DNA of 64,000 nucleotides from positions 1,054,001-1,118,000 of the forward strand of contig NZ_CP023068.1 of the NCBI RefSeq assembly GCF_002288525.1, read 5' to 3'. Positions 45,003-53,272 of the stretch are shown piece after piece; within the stretch, counting starts at the first letter, position 1; each line of letters opens with the position of its first letter. Source of the stretch: Sinorhizobium sojae CCBAU 05684. GTDB taxonomy: Bacteria > Pseudomonadota > Alphaproteobacteria > Rhizobiales > Rhizobiaceae. Both the position numbers and the translations under genes were made by a program. Below the pieces are notes generated by a model that was given only the letters and a program-made list of their open reading frames with translations, did no database searches and was not told the origin of the DNA.

Positions 45003-46015
45003 GCGCCTGCCCCTTCCGCCATGGCCTGTGCCTTGAGCGACAGTTCGCAAACCTTGAAGGCATGGGCCTGTGTCATCGCAGTTTCGGTGCGGTTACGGAT
45101 GTCAACGGTCAGCCGCTCGAAATAGGGTATTCCGGCATCGGCGCAGGCGATCTTCTCGCAACGATCGCCATTGACAAGGATCAGGTGATCGGTGCCCCCG
45201 CCCCCCCCCCCATCCACATATTTGCGCAGCTCGATATAGCCCTCGGTCCCCAGAATGGTCAGCCGCCCGTCGCCCCAGGTGGGCAGCGCGTCGGGCGTGT
45301 ACCAATCGACCCGGATATAGCAGTGACCCTTGTCGCTCTTCAGCGCGACCTCCCCGAAATCCTGCAGGCCCGGATTATCGGGATTGGCGTAGTTGGCGAC
45401 ATTGGCCATGGTCACTTCGGCATCGGTCGAGCCGGTGAAGAATAGGAACTGGTCGATCTGGTGGCTACCGATATCGGTCAGGATGCCGCCATAGGCGTCG
45501 CGCTCGAAGAACCAGTCCGGCCGGGTCGGACGGTTGAGCCGGTGCGGGCCGAGACCCACGGTTTGCACCACGCGGCCGATCGCCCCTTGGGCTACCAACT
45601 CGGCGGCGCGGGTCACGGCGGGCACCTCGAAACGCTCGGAAAAGTCGATGGACCAGATCCGGCCCGTGCGCGCCACCGTCTCGCGGATCGCGTCGAGCTG
45701 CGCCATTGTCGTGCAGCCGGGCTTGTCCACCATCACGTCCTTGCCTGCCTCCATCGTGGCGATGGCCAGCTCAGCCCGGTCACGCGGAATCGAGGATATC
45801 AGGATCAGATCGATCTCGGGGTCGTTCAGGATCTCGTCCTTGCCGGCCACGCGGGGCACGTCGGGGAACCGTTTGACGAAGCCCGCGAGTGTCTCGGGCT
45901 CACCCTCGGTCCACCAGCACTTGAACTCGGCGCCTTCGGCCATCATGTTGCCCGCCATCCCGAAGATATGGCGGTGGTCAATACCGAGCACGGCGATTTT
46001 CAGGGGTCTTGTCAT
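44999..46015 (-). CDS. Gfo/Idh/MocA-family oxidoreductase (second of three)
   Basis: A 338-residue protein with a divergent nucleotide-binding start (VLGIDHRHIFGMAGNM) and the lysine motif as DKPG rather than EKPL. The substrate domain has LTDIGSHQIDQFLFF. Near residue 270 six glycines are encoded partly by eleven consecutive G bases (45201-45211 on the complement), a slippage-prone tract. It overlaps both neighbours by 4 bp. The low similarity to the other two suggests a different substrate, not recent duplication. Confidence 0.85.
   Translation of the reverse strand: MTRPLKIAVLGIDHRHIFGMAGNMMAEGAEFKCWWTEGEPETLAGFVKRFPDVPRVAGKDEILNDPEIDLILISSIPRDRAELAIATMEAGKDVMVDKPGCTTMAQLDAIRETVARTGRIWSIDFSERFEVPAVTRAAELVAQGAIGRVVQTVGLGPHRLNRPTRPDWFFERDAYGGILTDIGSHQIDQFLFFTGSTDAEVTMANVANYANPDNPGLQDFGEVALKSDKGHCYIRVDWYTPDALPTWGDGRLTILGTEGYIELRKYVDGGGGGGTDHLILVNGDRCEKIACADAGIPYFERLTVDIRNRTETAMTQAHAFKVCELSLKAQAMAEGAGA
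45201..45211. repeat. Homopolymer C11/G11 tract inside an oxidoreductase gene
   Basis: Eleven C bases on the plus strand (G11 in the coding strand), next to a second run of five. One-base slippage would shift the frame in the last quarter of the protein. It may be biological variation or a sequencing problem. Confidence 0.8.
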
Positions 46016-47055
46016 TTAGATACTTCCGTGATGCAGCCCGTCGAGGCAGAGCGGGCAATTGCGTCGATCAGGTGATGAGCGGCCAGCGCCTCGCGGCCCG
46101 AGGCGACAGGCGGGCGGCCCGCGGCCAGGGCATCGGCGAAGTCCTCGATGATCGCCTGGTGCCATTCATGGGTAAACGCCATCGGATCGGCCCCGCCGCC
46201 GGTGGTGGCGGTGGCGCCGAAGCTTTCCTCGCGCTCGTCGCGCCAGCGCACGGTCAGCACTCCGGAGCCTATATGCAGGCTGGCCTTGTCGAAATGCAGC
46301 GTAATGGTCTCGGCACCGCCAGGGAAACAGGCGGTGCTGGCCATAAGCGAACCCACGGCGCCGTTTGCGAAGCGCAGCCCCGCGGTGGCGAAATCCTCCG
46401 ATTCCATCCGGTGAAACCGGCTCGTCGCGGTCATGGCCTGCACTTCAGTGACCGGCCCCGCCAGGCTGAGCGCCAAGTCTATGGTATGGATCGCCTGTGA
46501 GATCAGCACCCCGCCCCCATCCCGCGCATAGCTGCCGCGCCCGGGTTCGTCGTAATAGGCCTGCTCACGCCACCAGGGAACGGTGATCTCGGCCAGTCCG
46601 AGCGCCCCCAGATCGCCCGAGGCCACCAGCTCAGAGGCCTTGAGCGAGGCCGCCCGCTTTCTGTGCTGGAAGAAGATCCCGAGCGCCACCCCCGCCTCGT
46701 CGCAGATACGCACGACCTCCTCCGCTTCCGCAGATGTACGGCCAACGGGCTTTTCGAGCAGGATGTGCTTGCCCGCGCGGGCCAACGGCTCGACCAGCGT
46801 GGCGCGAGCGTCGGGCGGCGTGGCGATAACGGCGAAATCCACCTCATTGTCGGCGGCGATGGCGTCGATATTGGGGTAGACTTGCAGGGAATCACCCCCC
46901 GCCGCCTCGGCAAAGGCCCGCGCGCTTTCCACGCGGCGGGCCGCCACCCCCTTGAGCCGGACACGCGGCGCGGCAGCCCTGAGGGCCGCCAAGTGGGTGC
47001 GGGCCACCATGCCCGAACCCACCAGCACGCAGGTTAATCGATCGCTTTCGGCCAC
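46012..47055 (-). CDS. Gfo/Idh/MocA-family oxidoreductase (third of three)
   Basis: A 347-residue oxidoreductase with Rossmann motif VLVGSGMVARTHLAAL, catalytic lysine in LEKPVGRT and substrate segment GGGVLISQAIHTIDL. It is first in the seven-gene operon, which starts opposite the GntR gene across a 129-bp gap holding two identical palindromes. The gene overlaps the second oxidoreductase by 4 bp. Confidence 0.87.
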   Translation of the reverse strand: MAESDRLTCVLVGSGMVARTHLAALRAAAPRVRLKGVAARRVESARAFAEAAGGDSLQVYPNIDAIAADNEVDFAVIATPPDARATLVEPLARAGKHILLEKPVGRTSAEAEEVVRICDEAGVALGIFFQHRKRAASLKASELVASGDLGALGLAEITVPWWREQAYYDEPGRGSYARDGGGVLISQAIHTIDLALSLAGPVTEVQAMTATSRFHRMESEDFATAGLRFANGAVGSLMASTACFPGGAETITLHFDKASLHIGSGVLTVRWRDEREESFGATATTGGGADPMAFTHEWHQAIIEDFADALAAGRPPVASGREALAAHHLIDAIARSASTGCITEVSK

Positions 47056-47094
47056 GGAAACACATCCCCCATTTTGTAGTTGGAGTTATGTTGC

Positions 47095-47104
47095 ATACCG
47101 GTAT
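47095..47104. promoter_or_regulatory. Operator candidate ATACCGGTAT, copy 1
   Basis: A perfect 10-bp palindrome between the oxidoreductase operon and the GntR gene. An identical copy starts exactly 31 bp away, about three helical turns, so two GntR dimers could bind on one DNA face. Confidence 0.6.
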
Positions 47105-47125
47105 TCTGCTTGTCAAGCATCCAGG

Positions 47126-47135
47126 ATACCGGTAT
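47126..47135. promoter_or_regulatory. Operator candidate ATACCGGTAT, copy 2
   Basis: Identical to the copy at 47095, and extended by a further overlapping palindrome, GGTATACC (47131-47138). Its place 50 bp before the GntR start fits autoregulation together with control of the divergent operon. Confidence 0.6.
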
Positions 47136-47184
47136 ACCGGGACAAGATCCCCGACGTGGAATCCACAGGAAACGAGCCCGCAGC

Positions 47185-47913
47185 ATGAGCGAAAATTCCC
47201 GGACCGACGAAACGACAACCAACCTCAAGGCCATCTCCTTTCCGCCGCTCGACATGAACCGGCCGGCGGGCGAACAGATATTCTCGGCGCTCAAATCGGC
47301 AATTCTGAAAACCGAGCTGCCGCCGGGCTGCCTGATCTCGGAAAGCGAGATCGGCCAGCGCTTCGGCGCCAGCCGCACCCCTGTGCGCGAGGCCTTCACG
47401 CAGCTGCGCACAGACGGGCTAATCGTAACCCGGCCGAGCCGGGGCAACTATGTCTCGCGCCTGTCGGAGGCGCGCATCCGCGAGGCGCAGTTTATCCGCG
47501 AAGGGTTGGAACTGGCGAATGTGGAGCGGCTTTGCGAGACCGGCCTGCCCGACGCGGTGGTAAACGCGCTGACCGGTATTCTCGACGTGCAGGGTCGCTG
47601 CGTCGCCTGCGACGACATGCTGGAATTCCAGATGCAGGACGACCGATTCCACACCACGCTGGCACGCGCGACGGGTTTTGCCCGCGCCGAAACGCTGCTG
47701 GTGCGCGAAAAGGCGGCGCTGGACCGGCTGCGGGGTTTTTCGCTCAGCGACACCAACCATATGACCTGCCTGCTGGAGGAACACCGTGCGATTCTGAACG
47801 CGATCCGCGAGCGCGACACCGGCGCGGCGCTGGCGGCGATGCGGGCGCATCTGCGCTCGATCCTCGGCGCCCTGTCGAGCCTCATCCAGGCTAACAAGGA
47901 CTTCTTCGAGTGA
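47185..47913 (+). CDS. GntR-family regulator (FCD subgroup) of the sugar cluster
   Basis: A 242-residue regulator with an N-terminal winged helix (LISESEIGQRFGASRTPVRE) and an FCD domain (FHTTLARATG with the metal-binding His; LEEHRAILNAI). The start at 47185 gives the usual short leader. It is divergent from the oxidoreductase/ABC operon and 21 bp upstream of the broken uxaC. The nearby ATACCGGTAT pair is its likely target. Confidence 0.87.
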   Translation: MSENSRTDETTTNLKAISFPPLDMNRPAGEQIFSALKSAILKTELPPGCLISESEIGQRFGASRTPVREAFTQLRTDGLIVTRPSRGNYVSRLSEARIREAQFIREGLELANVERLCETGLPDAVVNALTGILDVQGRCVACDDMLEFQMQDDRFHTTLARATGFARAETLLVREKAALDRLRGFSLSDTNHMTCLLEEHRAILNAIRERDTGAALAAMRAHLRSILGALSSLIQANKDFFE

Positions 47914-47934
47914 CCCCGGAAAGGACAGACGTCC

Positions 47935-48226
47935 ATGTCTCCCAACTCCGCAACGGCCCTGCCCGGCCTTGCCCAACCGCTCTAGGAGTCCATCGCCGGG
48001 CTCATCGCCTCGCCCCACGGACATAGCGCCCGCGCTGGTGGGTCGAGGACGGCGCCTTCCCCGCCCGCCGAGCTGCTAATCGTCCCTGATCACCACGTTT
48101 TCCGCATGCTCTACAGCCAGGGGGTGGCCTTGAGCGACCTTGGCATCGGCGTCGCGTGGGGTCCCGCGAGGACCGCGATCCGCGCGCCATCTTCCGGCTC
48201 CTCGCGCAACGGGCGCTGCCCTCTCT
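47935..48226 (+). pseudogene. uxaC: Uronate isomerase, disrupted 5' part
   Basis: From ATG 47935 (after GGAAAGGA) the frames give MSPNSATALPGLAQPL, a stop, then ESIAGLIASPHGH, with the metal-binding His-x-His of the uronate isomerase family. After a frame change come RWWVEDGAFPA, then ELLIVPDHHVFRMLYSQGV, and in another frame DPRAIFRLLAQR. That order fits the N-terminal quarter of UxaC-type isomerases. At least one stop and two or three frameshifts are present, and the rest is replaced by unrelated DNA. Confidence 0.75.
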
Positions 48227-48483
48227 CGCTCACAAGGGAAAAACGGTCTCCCCGTCCTTCCTCCCCTCGCCTTCGGCTCGCTTCGTGCAGGATCGACGCG
48301 GATCCGCGTGCCTCGGATTTTGCGTCGCCCCTTCGGCTTTGGCCTCGGGCGGGCGAACCCCTCCGTTTTGTTCCCTTGCCTCCCTCTCGCCCGCTGCTCC
48401 GCGCGAGCTCGCGGAGGAGGAGCGGGGGCTCCTGTCCTCCGGCAAGAGCTAGACCGCTTCGCGGAAAGGAAAGGGCTAGAATC
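48227..48483. other. Non-coding, plasmid-like GC-rich spacer
   Basis: About 260 bp with no supportable gene. The text resembles the repetitive leader DNA that precedes small genes on rhizobial plasmids (CGCCTTCGGCTCGCTTCGTG). I see it as the upstream region of the DUF3846-like remnant. That assignment is from memory and weak. Confidence 0.35.
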
Positions 48484-48780
48484 ATGGAGAATATCTGCTA
48501 CCTGCTGGACGCGGAAACGACGCTGTTCAAGGCTGTCGCGCTTCCGAACGGGATTAGCTTCAAACCTCTTTATCACCTACTCGGCTGCCGCCTTCTCGAG
48601 CTTGGCGTTTCGATGAGGGCATTCGCTGTTTGTCGATGAGGAAGGGCTGACCGCCTTCACAATCTTTGACGGCTACCCGCAGCCGCTTGCCGGAAAAATC
48701 GCGCTTGTCGGCGGCGACGACCGCGAGCCGTACACTTCACATGCTGCCGACCCGTTCTGGACCCGGTTTTCGCAACGTCC
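48484..48780 (+). pseudogene. DUF3846-like plasmid gene remnant, frameshifted
   Basis: The first frame reads MENICYLLDAETTLFKAV and on to PLYHLLGCR. After a frameshift near 48605-48620 it continues HSLFVDEEGLTAFTIFDGYP, then QPLAGKIALVGGDDREPY. Proteins with the GYPQPLAG motif and this length are small plasmid-borne genes of unknown role (DUF3846-like). The frameshift separates the two halves, so it is probably dead. It suggests that the insert passed through a plasmid. Confidence 0.55.
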
Positions 48781-49212
48781 GACGAGAAAACCCCCGGCGG
48801 CATCATCATTGCCGGCGCCCTGATGTCAGGCCCGCATCGAGCGCCGCGAACCTACGGTTGTCGAGGGAGAGGCATGATGAAAACCGCATCCCTCGAAAAC
48901 AACCGCCCTCGTCGCAGGAACCTTCACCGCAACCATTGCGCCGGAGGACGTCGAGCCGCAGTTTCACGTGCTCACCCACTTTCCCGACCGGCGCGCGAAA
49001 ATCCGAGCTAGCCGACCTGACCGAGCGCCTGAATCAGTTCGCCGCCTACGTCGTTTGAGCTTTGGCCAGCGCTTCCAAACGGAACACCTATCCTGCCGAA
49101 CAGGCGGTGCAGCCATCCGCGCCACCGGCGGTTTCCAGACTCGGTTCAACATGCTACCGACATCGGTGCGGGATGGTCACGGTTGCGGGCTAGGGAGGAC
49201 TTACGATTCCCT
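48781..49212. other. Degenerate coding remnants at the right end of the insert
   Basis: Between about 48876 and 49058 on the plus strand, pieces in different frames read MMKTASLENN, then GTFTATIAPEDVEPQFHVLT and HFPDRRA, then ELADLTERLNQFAAYVV followed by a stop. They look like one small protein broken by frameshifts; I do not recognise the family. Nothing supportable was seen in the last 150 bp before the HAD fragment. Confidence 0.4.
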
Positions 49213-49219
49213 CTCGCAG
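49213..49219. repeat. Right copy of 7-bp direct repeat CTCGCAG
   Basis: It matches 39109-39115 and marks the right junction of the inserted segment with the HAD gene. The bases just outside the seven do not match. Confidence 0.65.
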
Positions 49220-49404
49220 GCCTCGCGCTCAGGATCGACCGGCATGCCAAGATTGCGGATCGTCCGCCGCTGACGCCGTGCACCGTTTTCATCAGCCAGG
49301 CCGGGTCGATCCCGTTGCGAATGGCTCAGGCACCCCAGACCCTTTCGACGACGGCAATGGAGTTGAGCAGCGTCCCGTCCATGTCGAACAGGCGGCAAAA
49401 TCAT
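49213..49404 (-). pseudogene. HAD phosphatase, N-terminal part (interrupted gene)
   Basis: On the minus strand the frames give LFDMDGTLLNSIAVVERVWG (motif I with both aspartates), an in-frame stop, AIRNGIDPAWLMKTVHGV, and after a frameshift TIRNLGMPVDPEREACE. It ends at CTCGCAG, where it joins the C-terminal piece at 39115 as REACE-LTAAEIADVE without a frame change. ATG 49404 is a possible start, but the first codons are also shifted. It is a beta-PGM/sugar-phosphatase-like gene. Confidence 0.78.
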
Positions 49405-49514
49405 TCGGGAAGATCGCTGAAGACGAGAGATCCAAGTCGGCTCCTTTCGCCCCGCGGGCTTAAACGCGGCTCGACAACCTGAAGCGATCGACGCAAGCCC
49501 TTGCTCCTTTCCGG

Positions 49515-50180
49515 CTAATACGCGTCTTCTCCGGCCGCCACAAGGAACTCGATCGGCCCGCCTGGCACCTCGTCGTCGAAGACGGCACATGAGAGCATGC
49601 CGCCGAACACCGCGCCCGAGTCGACATTGGTCCTGTTGCCGATCGTCCGCGGATTGCTGCGGCTCGGTGTGTGACCGTGGCAGAGATGCCGACCCCAGTA
49701 GCGACCCGAATAATCGGGATCCGTGCGGATCCAGAGCAGAACCTCGTCGCTCTGCTCGTCCAGCGGCACAGCTTCGTCGACGCCGGCATGGGCAAAAATC
49801 CGAAAGCGGTCGACGAGGATCGACGGCAGTTCGGCCATCCAGACCAGATGGCTCAGCGGTATAGCGCCGCCATAGGACTCCAGCGTTTCATAACCGCCGT
49901 TCATCAGCCACATGCTCATTTCGGCCATGCCCTTGCGCGCGGCCACGAGCATCTCCTCGTGATTTCCCTTGAGAGTGGTCCATTGCCAGCCTGGGCTGGT
50001 CGGGCCGGCCATGATTCGTGCTACGACGCCGCGGCTGTCCGGCCCGCGGTCGACCAAATCGCCGAGAAAGACGACCCTCCCGCCCGGTGCGGCGGACTCG
50101 ATGCTTGTAAGGAGCGCGTCGAGTTGCGCAAGGCAACCGTGTATGTCGCCGACTGCGAAAGTGAGACGTCGGCCACTCAT
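49515..50180 (-). CDS. Calcineurin-like metallophosphoesterase (PrpE/ApaH-like)
   Basis: A 221-residue phosphoesterase with the three metal motifs GDIHG, GDLVDRGPDS and GNHEEM in order. Such small proteins act as serine/threonine phosphatases or hydrolyse diadenosine tetraphosphate; which applies here is unclear. It lies upstream of the interrupted HAD gene on the same strand, so the two were probably neighbours before the insertion. Confidence 0.87.
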   Translation of the reverse strand: MSGRRLTFAVGDIHGCLAQLDALLTSIESAAPGGRVVFLGDLVDRGPDSRGVVARIMAGPTSPGWQWTTLKGNHEEMLVAARKGMAEMSMWLMNGGYETLESYGGAIPLSHLVWMAELPSILVDRFRIFAHAGVDEAVPLDEQSDEVLLWIRTDPDYSGRYWGRHLCHGHTPSRSNPRTIGNRTNVDSGAVFGGMLSCAVFDDEVPGGPIEFLVAAGEDAY

Positions 50181-50463
50181 GAACCGGTACTCCTCTTTCC
50201 GCTCAAACCGGCATTCTCCACTTGCAATTGATAACTCAGCGCCGGCGGGCTAGCAGCGCACGAATGTTTCTTGTGCGAAAACCTACCGAAGTGGTCTTAA
50301 CGCATTCTCTTCCAGATCGTAATCGATTTCCGCACAAGATGCAGAAACTCAAGACGTTAGGGTAAACGTCCGTTGCCCGAACGGACACGTCGGTACGGAG
50401 TTGGGGGAGACCGGCCAAGGGCAGCAGCCTCGGAGCACTATGGCTCGCTGAAATTGCAACGCC

Positions 50464-50910
<447 letters not shown>

Positions 50911-50939
50911 CTAGCAGATTTGGGGCTTAATTGGATGTC

Positions 50940-52631
50940 CTAGAGGGCTTCGATCGGCGCGGCACCACTGACATCTGCTGCCGCCCGATAGCCGGGCGCA
51001 GCGGCCTTTTTTCGCGTACAGGCGGCAAAGGCGTCGAGGGAGCGATCATAGACGCTCGTTCGCACGTCCATCATCCCGAGCACCGTGTGAAAAAGGTTGT
51101 CGTGCGATTTCGGCTTCTCGGCGTCCTTGGCCAGGCAAGCGACGTCGACCCCCATTTTCTCCTGATAGAATTGCGAGAACCAGGCGATGAAGGGCACCCG
51201 CGTCTGCTCCTTCGGCGCAAACGCATAGGGCGCACCGTGCAGATAGAGGCCGTTTTCGCCAAGCGATTCCCCATGGTCCGACATATAGATCATTGCACCA
51301 GCAACGCGGTCCTGATGTTTCCGGAGCAGCCGGGCAACGCTTGCGAGGATATGGTCCGTATAAAGGATCGTGTTATCGTAGGCGTTGACGATCTCCTCGC
51401 GCGTGCAGCGCATAAGCTCCGGTGTTCGGCAGTCGGGGGTGAAGCGGCGATAGGCCTCAGGATACCGCAGATAATAGGACGGCCCGTGGCTGCCGAGTTG
51501 GTGCAGCACAATGACGCTGCTTTTCGTCGAAGTGCCGAGCTTTCTGTCCAATTCCCCGAGAAGGATTTCATCGAGACACTCGCCGTTGTGGCAGAGCGGG
51601 CTCTCCTTCTGGCGCGTCATGCTGGCAAAGCTGATGAGGTCGGCAATCCCCTTGCTGCCGGTATTGTTGTCCCACCAGGCGACAGAAACGCCGGCATGGG
51701 TCAGCACGTTCACCAGGTTTTCGGTTGAGCGTGCCTTCCAGTCACTGTACTGCGCGTGCGTATAGACGGAGAACATGCAGGGTAGCGAAACGGCGGTCGC
51801 CGTGCCGCAACTCGTTACATTCCGATAGCCGACGACATCCTCCAGCGCCTCCAGCTCCGGATTTGTGTCGCGCTTGTAACCATTCAATGAAAAATTCATC
51901 GCCCGAGCCGTTTCGCCGGCGACCACGACGACAACCACAGGCTTGCCGGCTCTCGCGAGTCGAGGCCCGACATGTGCATCGGTTCCGAGTGGCTGAACCA
52001 CAAGGTTGCGTTCGCGATAGGTCGAAAGACCGTAACGCACCGCCGCCGAGATCGGCCCCGCGGGATTGAAGCGGGGCATCAAGTCCCTGTGCTCCCGCAG
52101 TGCATAGGCGATGGTGGCGAAATTTCCGTAGATGAGCAGTCCGCTCAGGATGAGAGATGGAGCGATGAAGAGGAAATTGACGCCGGCCTTGGCGAAGAAT
52201 CGCCTGTGCCTGATTTTGGTCCAGGCGATCAGAAGCGAGGGAATGAGGGCGTACAGCGCGAGATGAAGCGCAAGGTGGCCGGTCAGCAAGTGGCTAGCCT
52301 CGGCACCGGTCGTGACCGCGATATTGCCGATCATGTCCTTGTCTATGATGACGCCGAACGTATCGACGAAATAGGAGGCGGATGCCGAGACGAGAATGGA
52401 GAAAATCAGGACCGGCTTCGTCACGTACTTCATGGACAGTGCCGTCAGGACTGAAAAGGTTGTGAGCCAGAGCGCGGCACCTAGCGCCACCAACCCCACC
52501 CACGCGCGATCGAAATAGATCGCCGCATGGCTCCAGAAAGCCTTGTTGGTTAGCAGCAGCAAATACAGGGTGACGACGGCGCTCAGGCCCACGCTACCGA
52601 TCTCGGGCCGGCGAATTCGGAAAACAGCCAA
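50940..52631 (-). CDS. eptA: Phosphoethanolamine transferase (EptA-like)
   Basis: A 563-residue inner-membrane enzyme with about five N-terminal helices (residues 12-180) and a periplasmic alkaline-phosphatase-fold domain. Metal and catalytic residues are visible: E240 in VVAGETARA, nucleophile T277 in SCGTATAVSLPCMF, and the Asp-His pair in SDHGESLGENGLYLHG. It adds phosphoethanolamine from phosphatidylethanolamine to lipid A or core sugars, which lowers surface charge. It faces a PepSY-like gene and a two-component system, its probable controllers. Confidence 0.9.
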   Translation of the reverse strand: MAVFRIRRPEIGSVGLSAVVTLYLLLLTNKAFWSHAAIYFDRAWVGLVALGAALWLTTFSVLTALSMKYVTKPVLIFSILVSASASYFVDTFGVIIDKDMIGNIAVTTGAEASHLLTGHLALHLALYALIPSLLIAWTKIRHRRFFAKAGVNFLFIAPSLILSGLLIYGNFATIAYALREHRDLMPRFNPAGPISAAVRYGLSTYRERNLVVQPLGTDAHVGPRLARAGKPVVVVVVAGETARAMNFSLNGYKRDTNPELEALEDVVGYRNVTSCGTATAVSLPCMFSVYTHAQYSDWKARSTENLVNVLTHAGVSVAWWDNNTGSKGIADLISFASMTRQKESPLCHNGECLDEILLGELDRKLGTSTKSSVIVLHQLGSHGPSYYLRYPEAYRRFTPDCRTPELMRCTREEIVNAYDNTILYTDHILASVARLLRKHQDRVAGAMIYMSDHGESLGENGLYLHGAPYAFAPKEQTRVPFIAWFSQFYQEKMGVDVACLAKDAEKPKSHDNLFHTVLGMMDVRTSVYDRSLDAFAACTRKKAAAPGYRAAADVSGAAPIEAL

Positions 52632-52889
52632 AACAATATCTCCAAGTGCGAGCTTCTCGCTCGATCACGTCGCGGGTCTCGGGCCGGCATCGCCTGCGTT
52701 GCTGCAACCGATGCGGCACGGCTCGACACATCCGCCAATAACGCGGCTAACTGTCGAACGACTGTCAGGGGATCGCCGCGGGCACGGAAGGCGCTTTGTT
52801 GATGTGAGACGCGGACAGTATTTCGACAGCTTTGCGACGGCAGAGTCGGTCGCCGTCGCCGACGCGGCCTTTGATCAAATGGAGCGTTC

Positions 52890-53168
52890 ATGAAATCGAT
52901 GTTTATCTGTGCGCTGGCGGTGGCTGCTCTCCCTTGCCTCGCCAGTGCCGGCGACGATACATCCTGCACGAATGAACCTCGGTCGGCCTGGATGACACCG
53001 GACGAAGCCGTCTTTGAGCTTCGACAGGACGGCTATTCGGACGTGCAAGGCATCAAAGTGGTGGGCAACTGCTATGAGATCTACGCCTTCACGACAAAGC
53101 ACGAGCGCGCCGATGTCTACATGAACCCCGTCAACGCCGAAATCGTCAGGGCAGAAATTGAAGACTGA
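52890..53168 (+). CDS. Small periplasmic PepSY-like protein
   Basis: A 92-residue protein with a signal peptide cut near SASA/G and one PepSY-like unit (MTPDEAVFELRQDGYSDV, then VYMNPVNAEIVRAE). Two cysteines in the mature part (SCTNE and GNCYE) could form a disulfide. PepSY proteins often inhibit proteases or modulate sensor kinases. It is 104 bp upstream of the response regulator and on the same strand, so it may be an accessory or a target of the system. Confidence 0.75.
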   Translation: MKSMFICALAVAALPCLASAGDDTSCTNEPRSAWMTPDEAVFELRQDGYSDVQGIKVVGNCYEIYAFTTKHERADVYMNPVNAEIVRAEIED

Positions 53169-53272
53169 TGCTCGCTCCTTTTCGCTGCATTTCTCGAATG
53201 TTGCACTTTCAGGAAAACCTCATATGGTCCATCGTCCCCGGCCGTAAGAAGGTTTGAATTTCAAGGAAACGC

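Larger units (their letters stand above)
39116..49212. mobile_element. 10.1-kb inserted segment carrying a sugar catabolic cluster
   Basis: The segment interrupts a HAD phosphatase gene and is flanked by the direct repeat CTCGCAG. Both inner ends begin AGGG when read inward, but no longer inverted repeat was found. It contains an IS256-type transposase scrap near the left end, seven transport and oxidoreductase genes, a divergent GntR regulator, a broken uxaC and a broken plasmid-type gene. No intact transposase or integrase is present, so how it moved is unknown. Confidence 0.65.
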
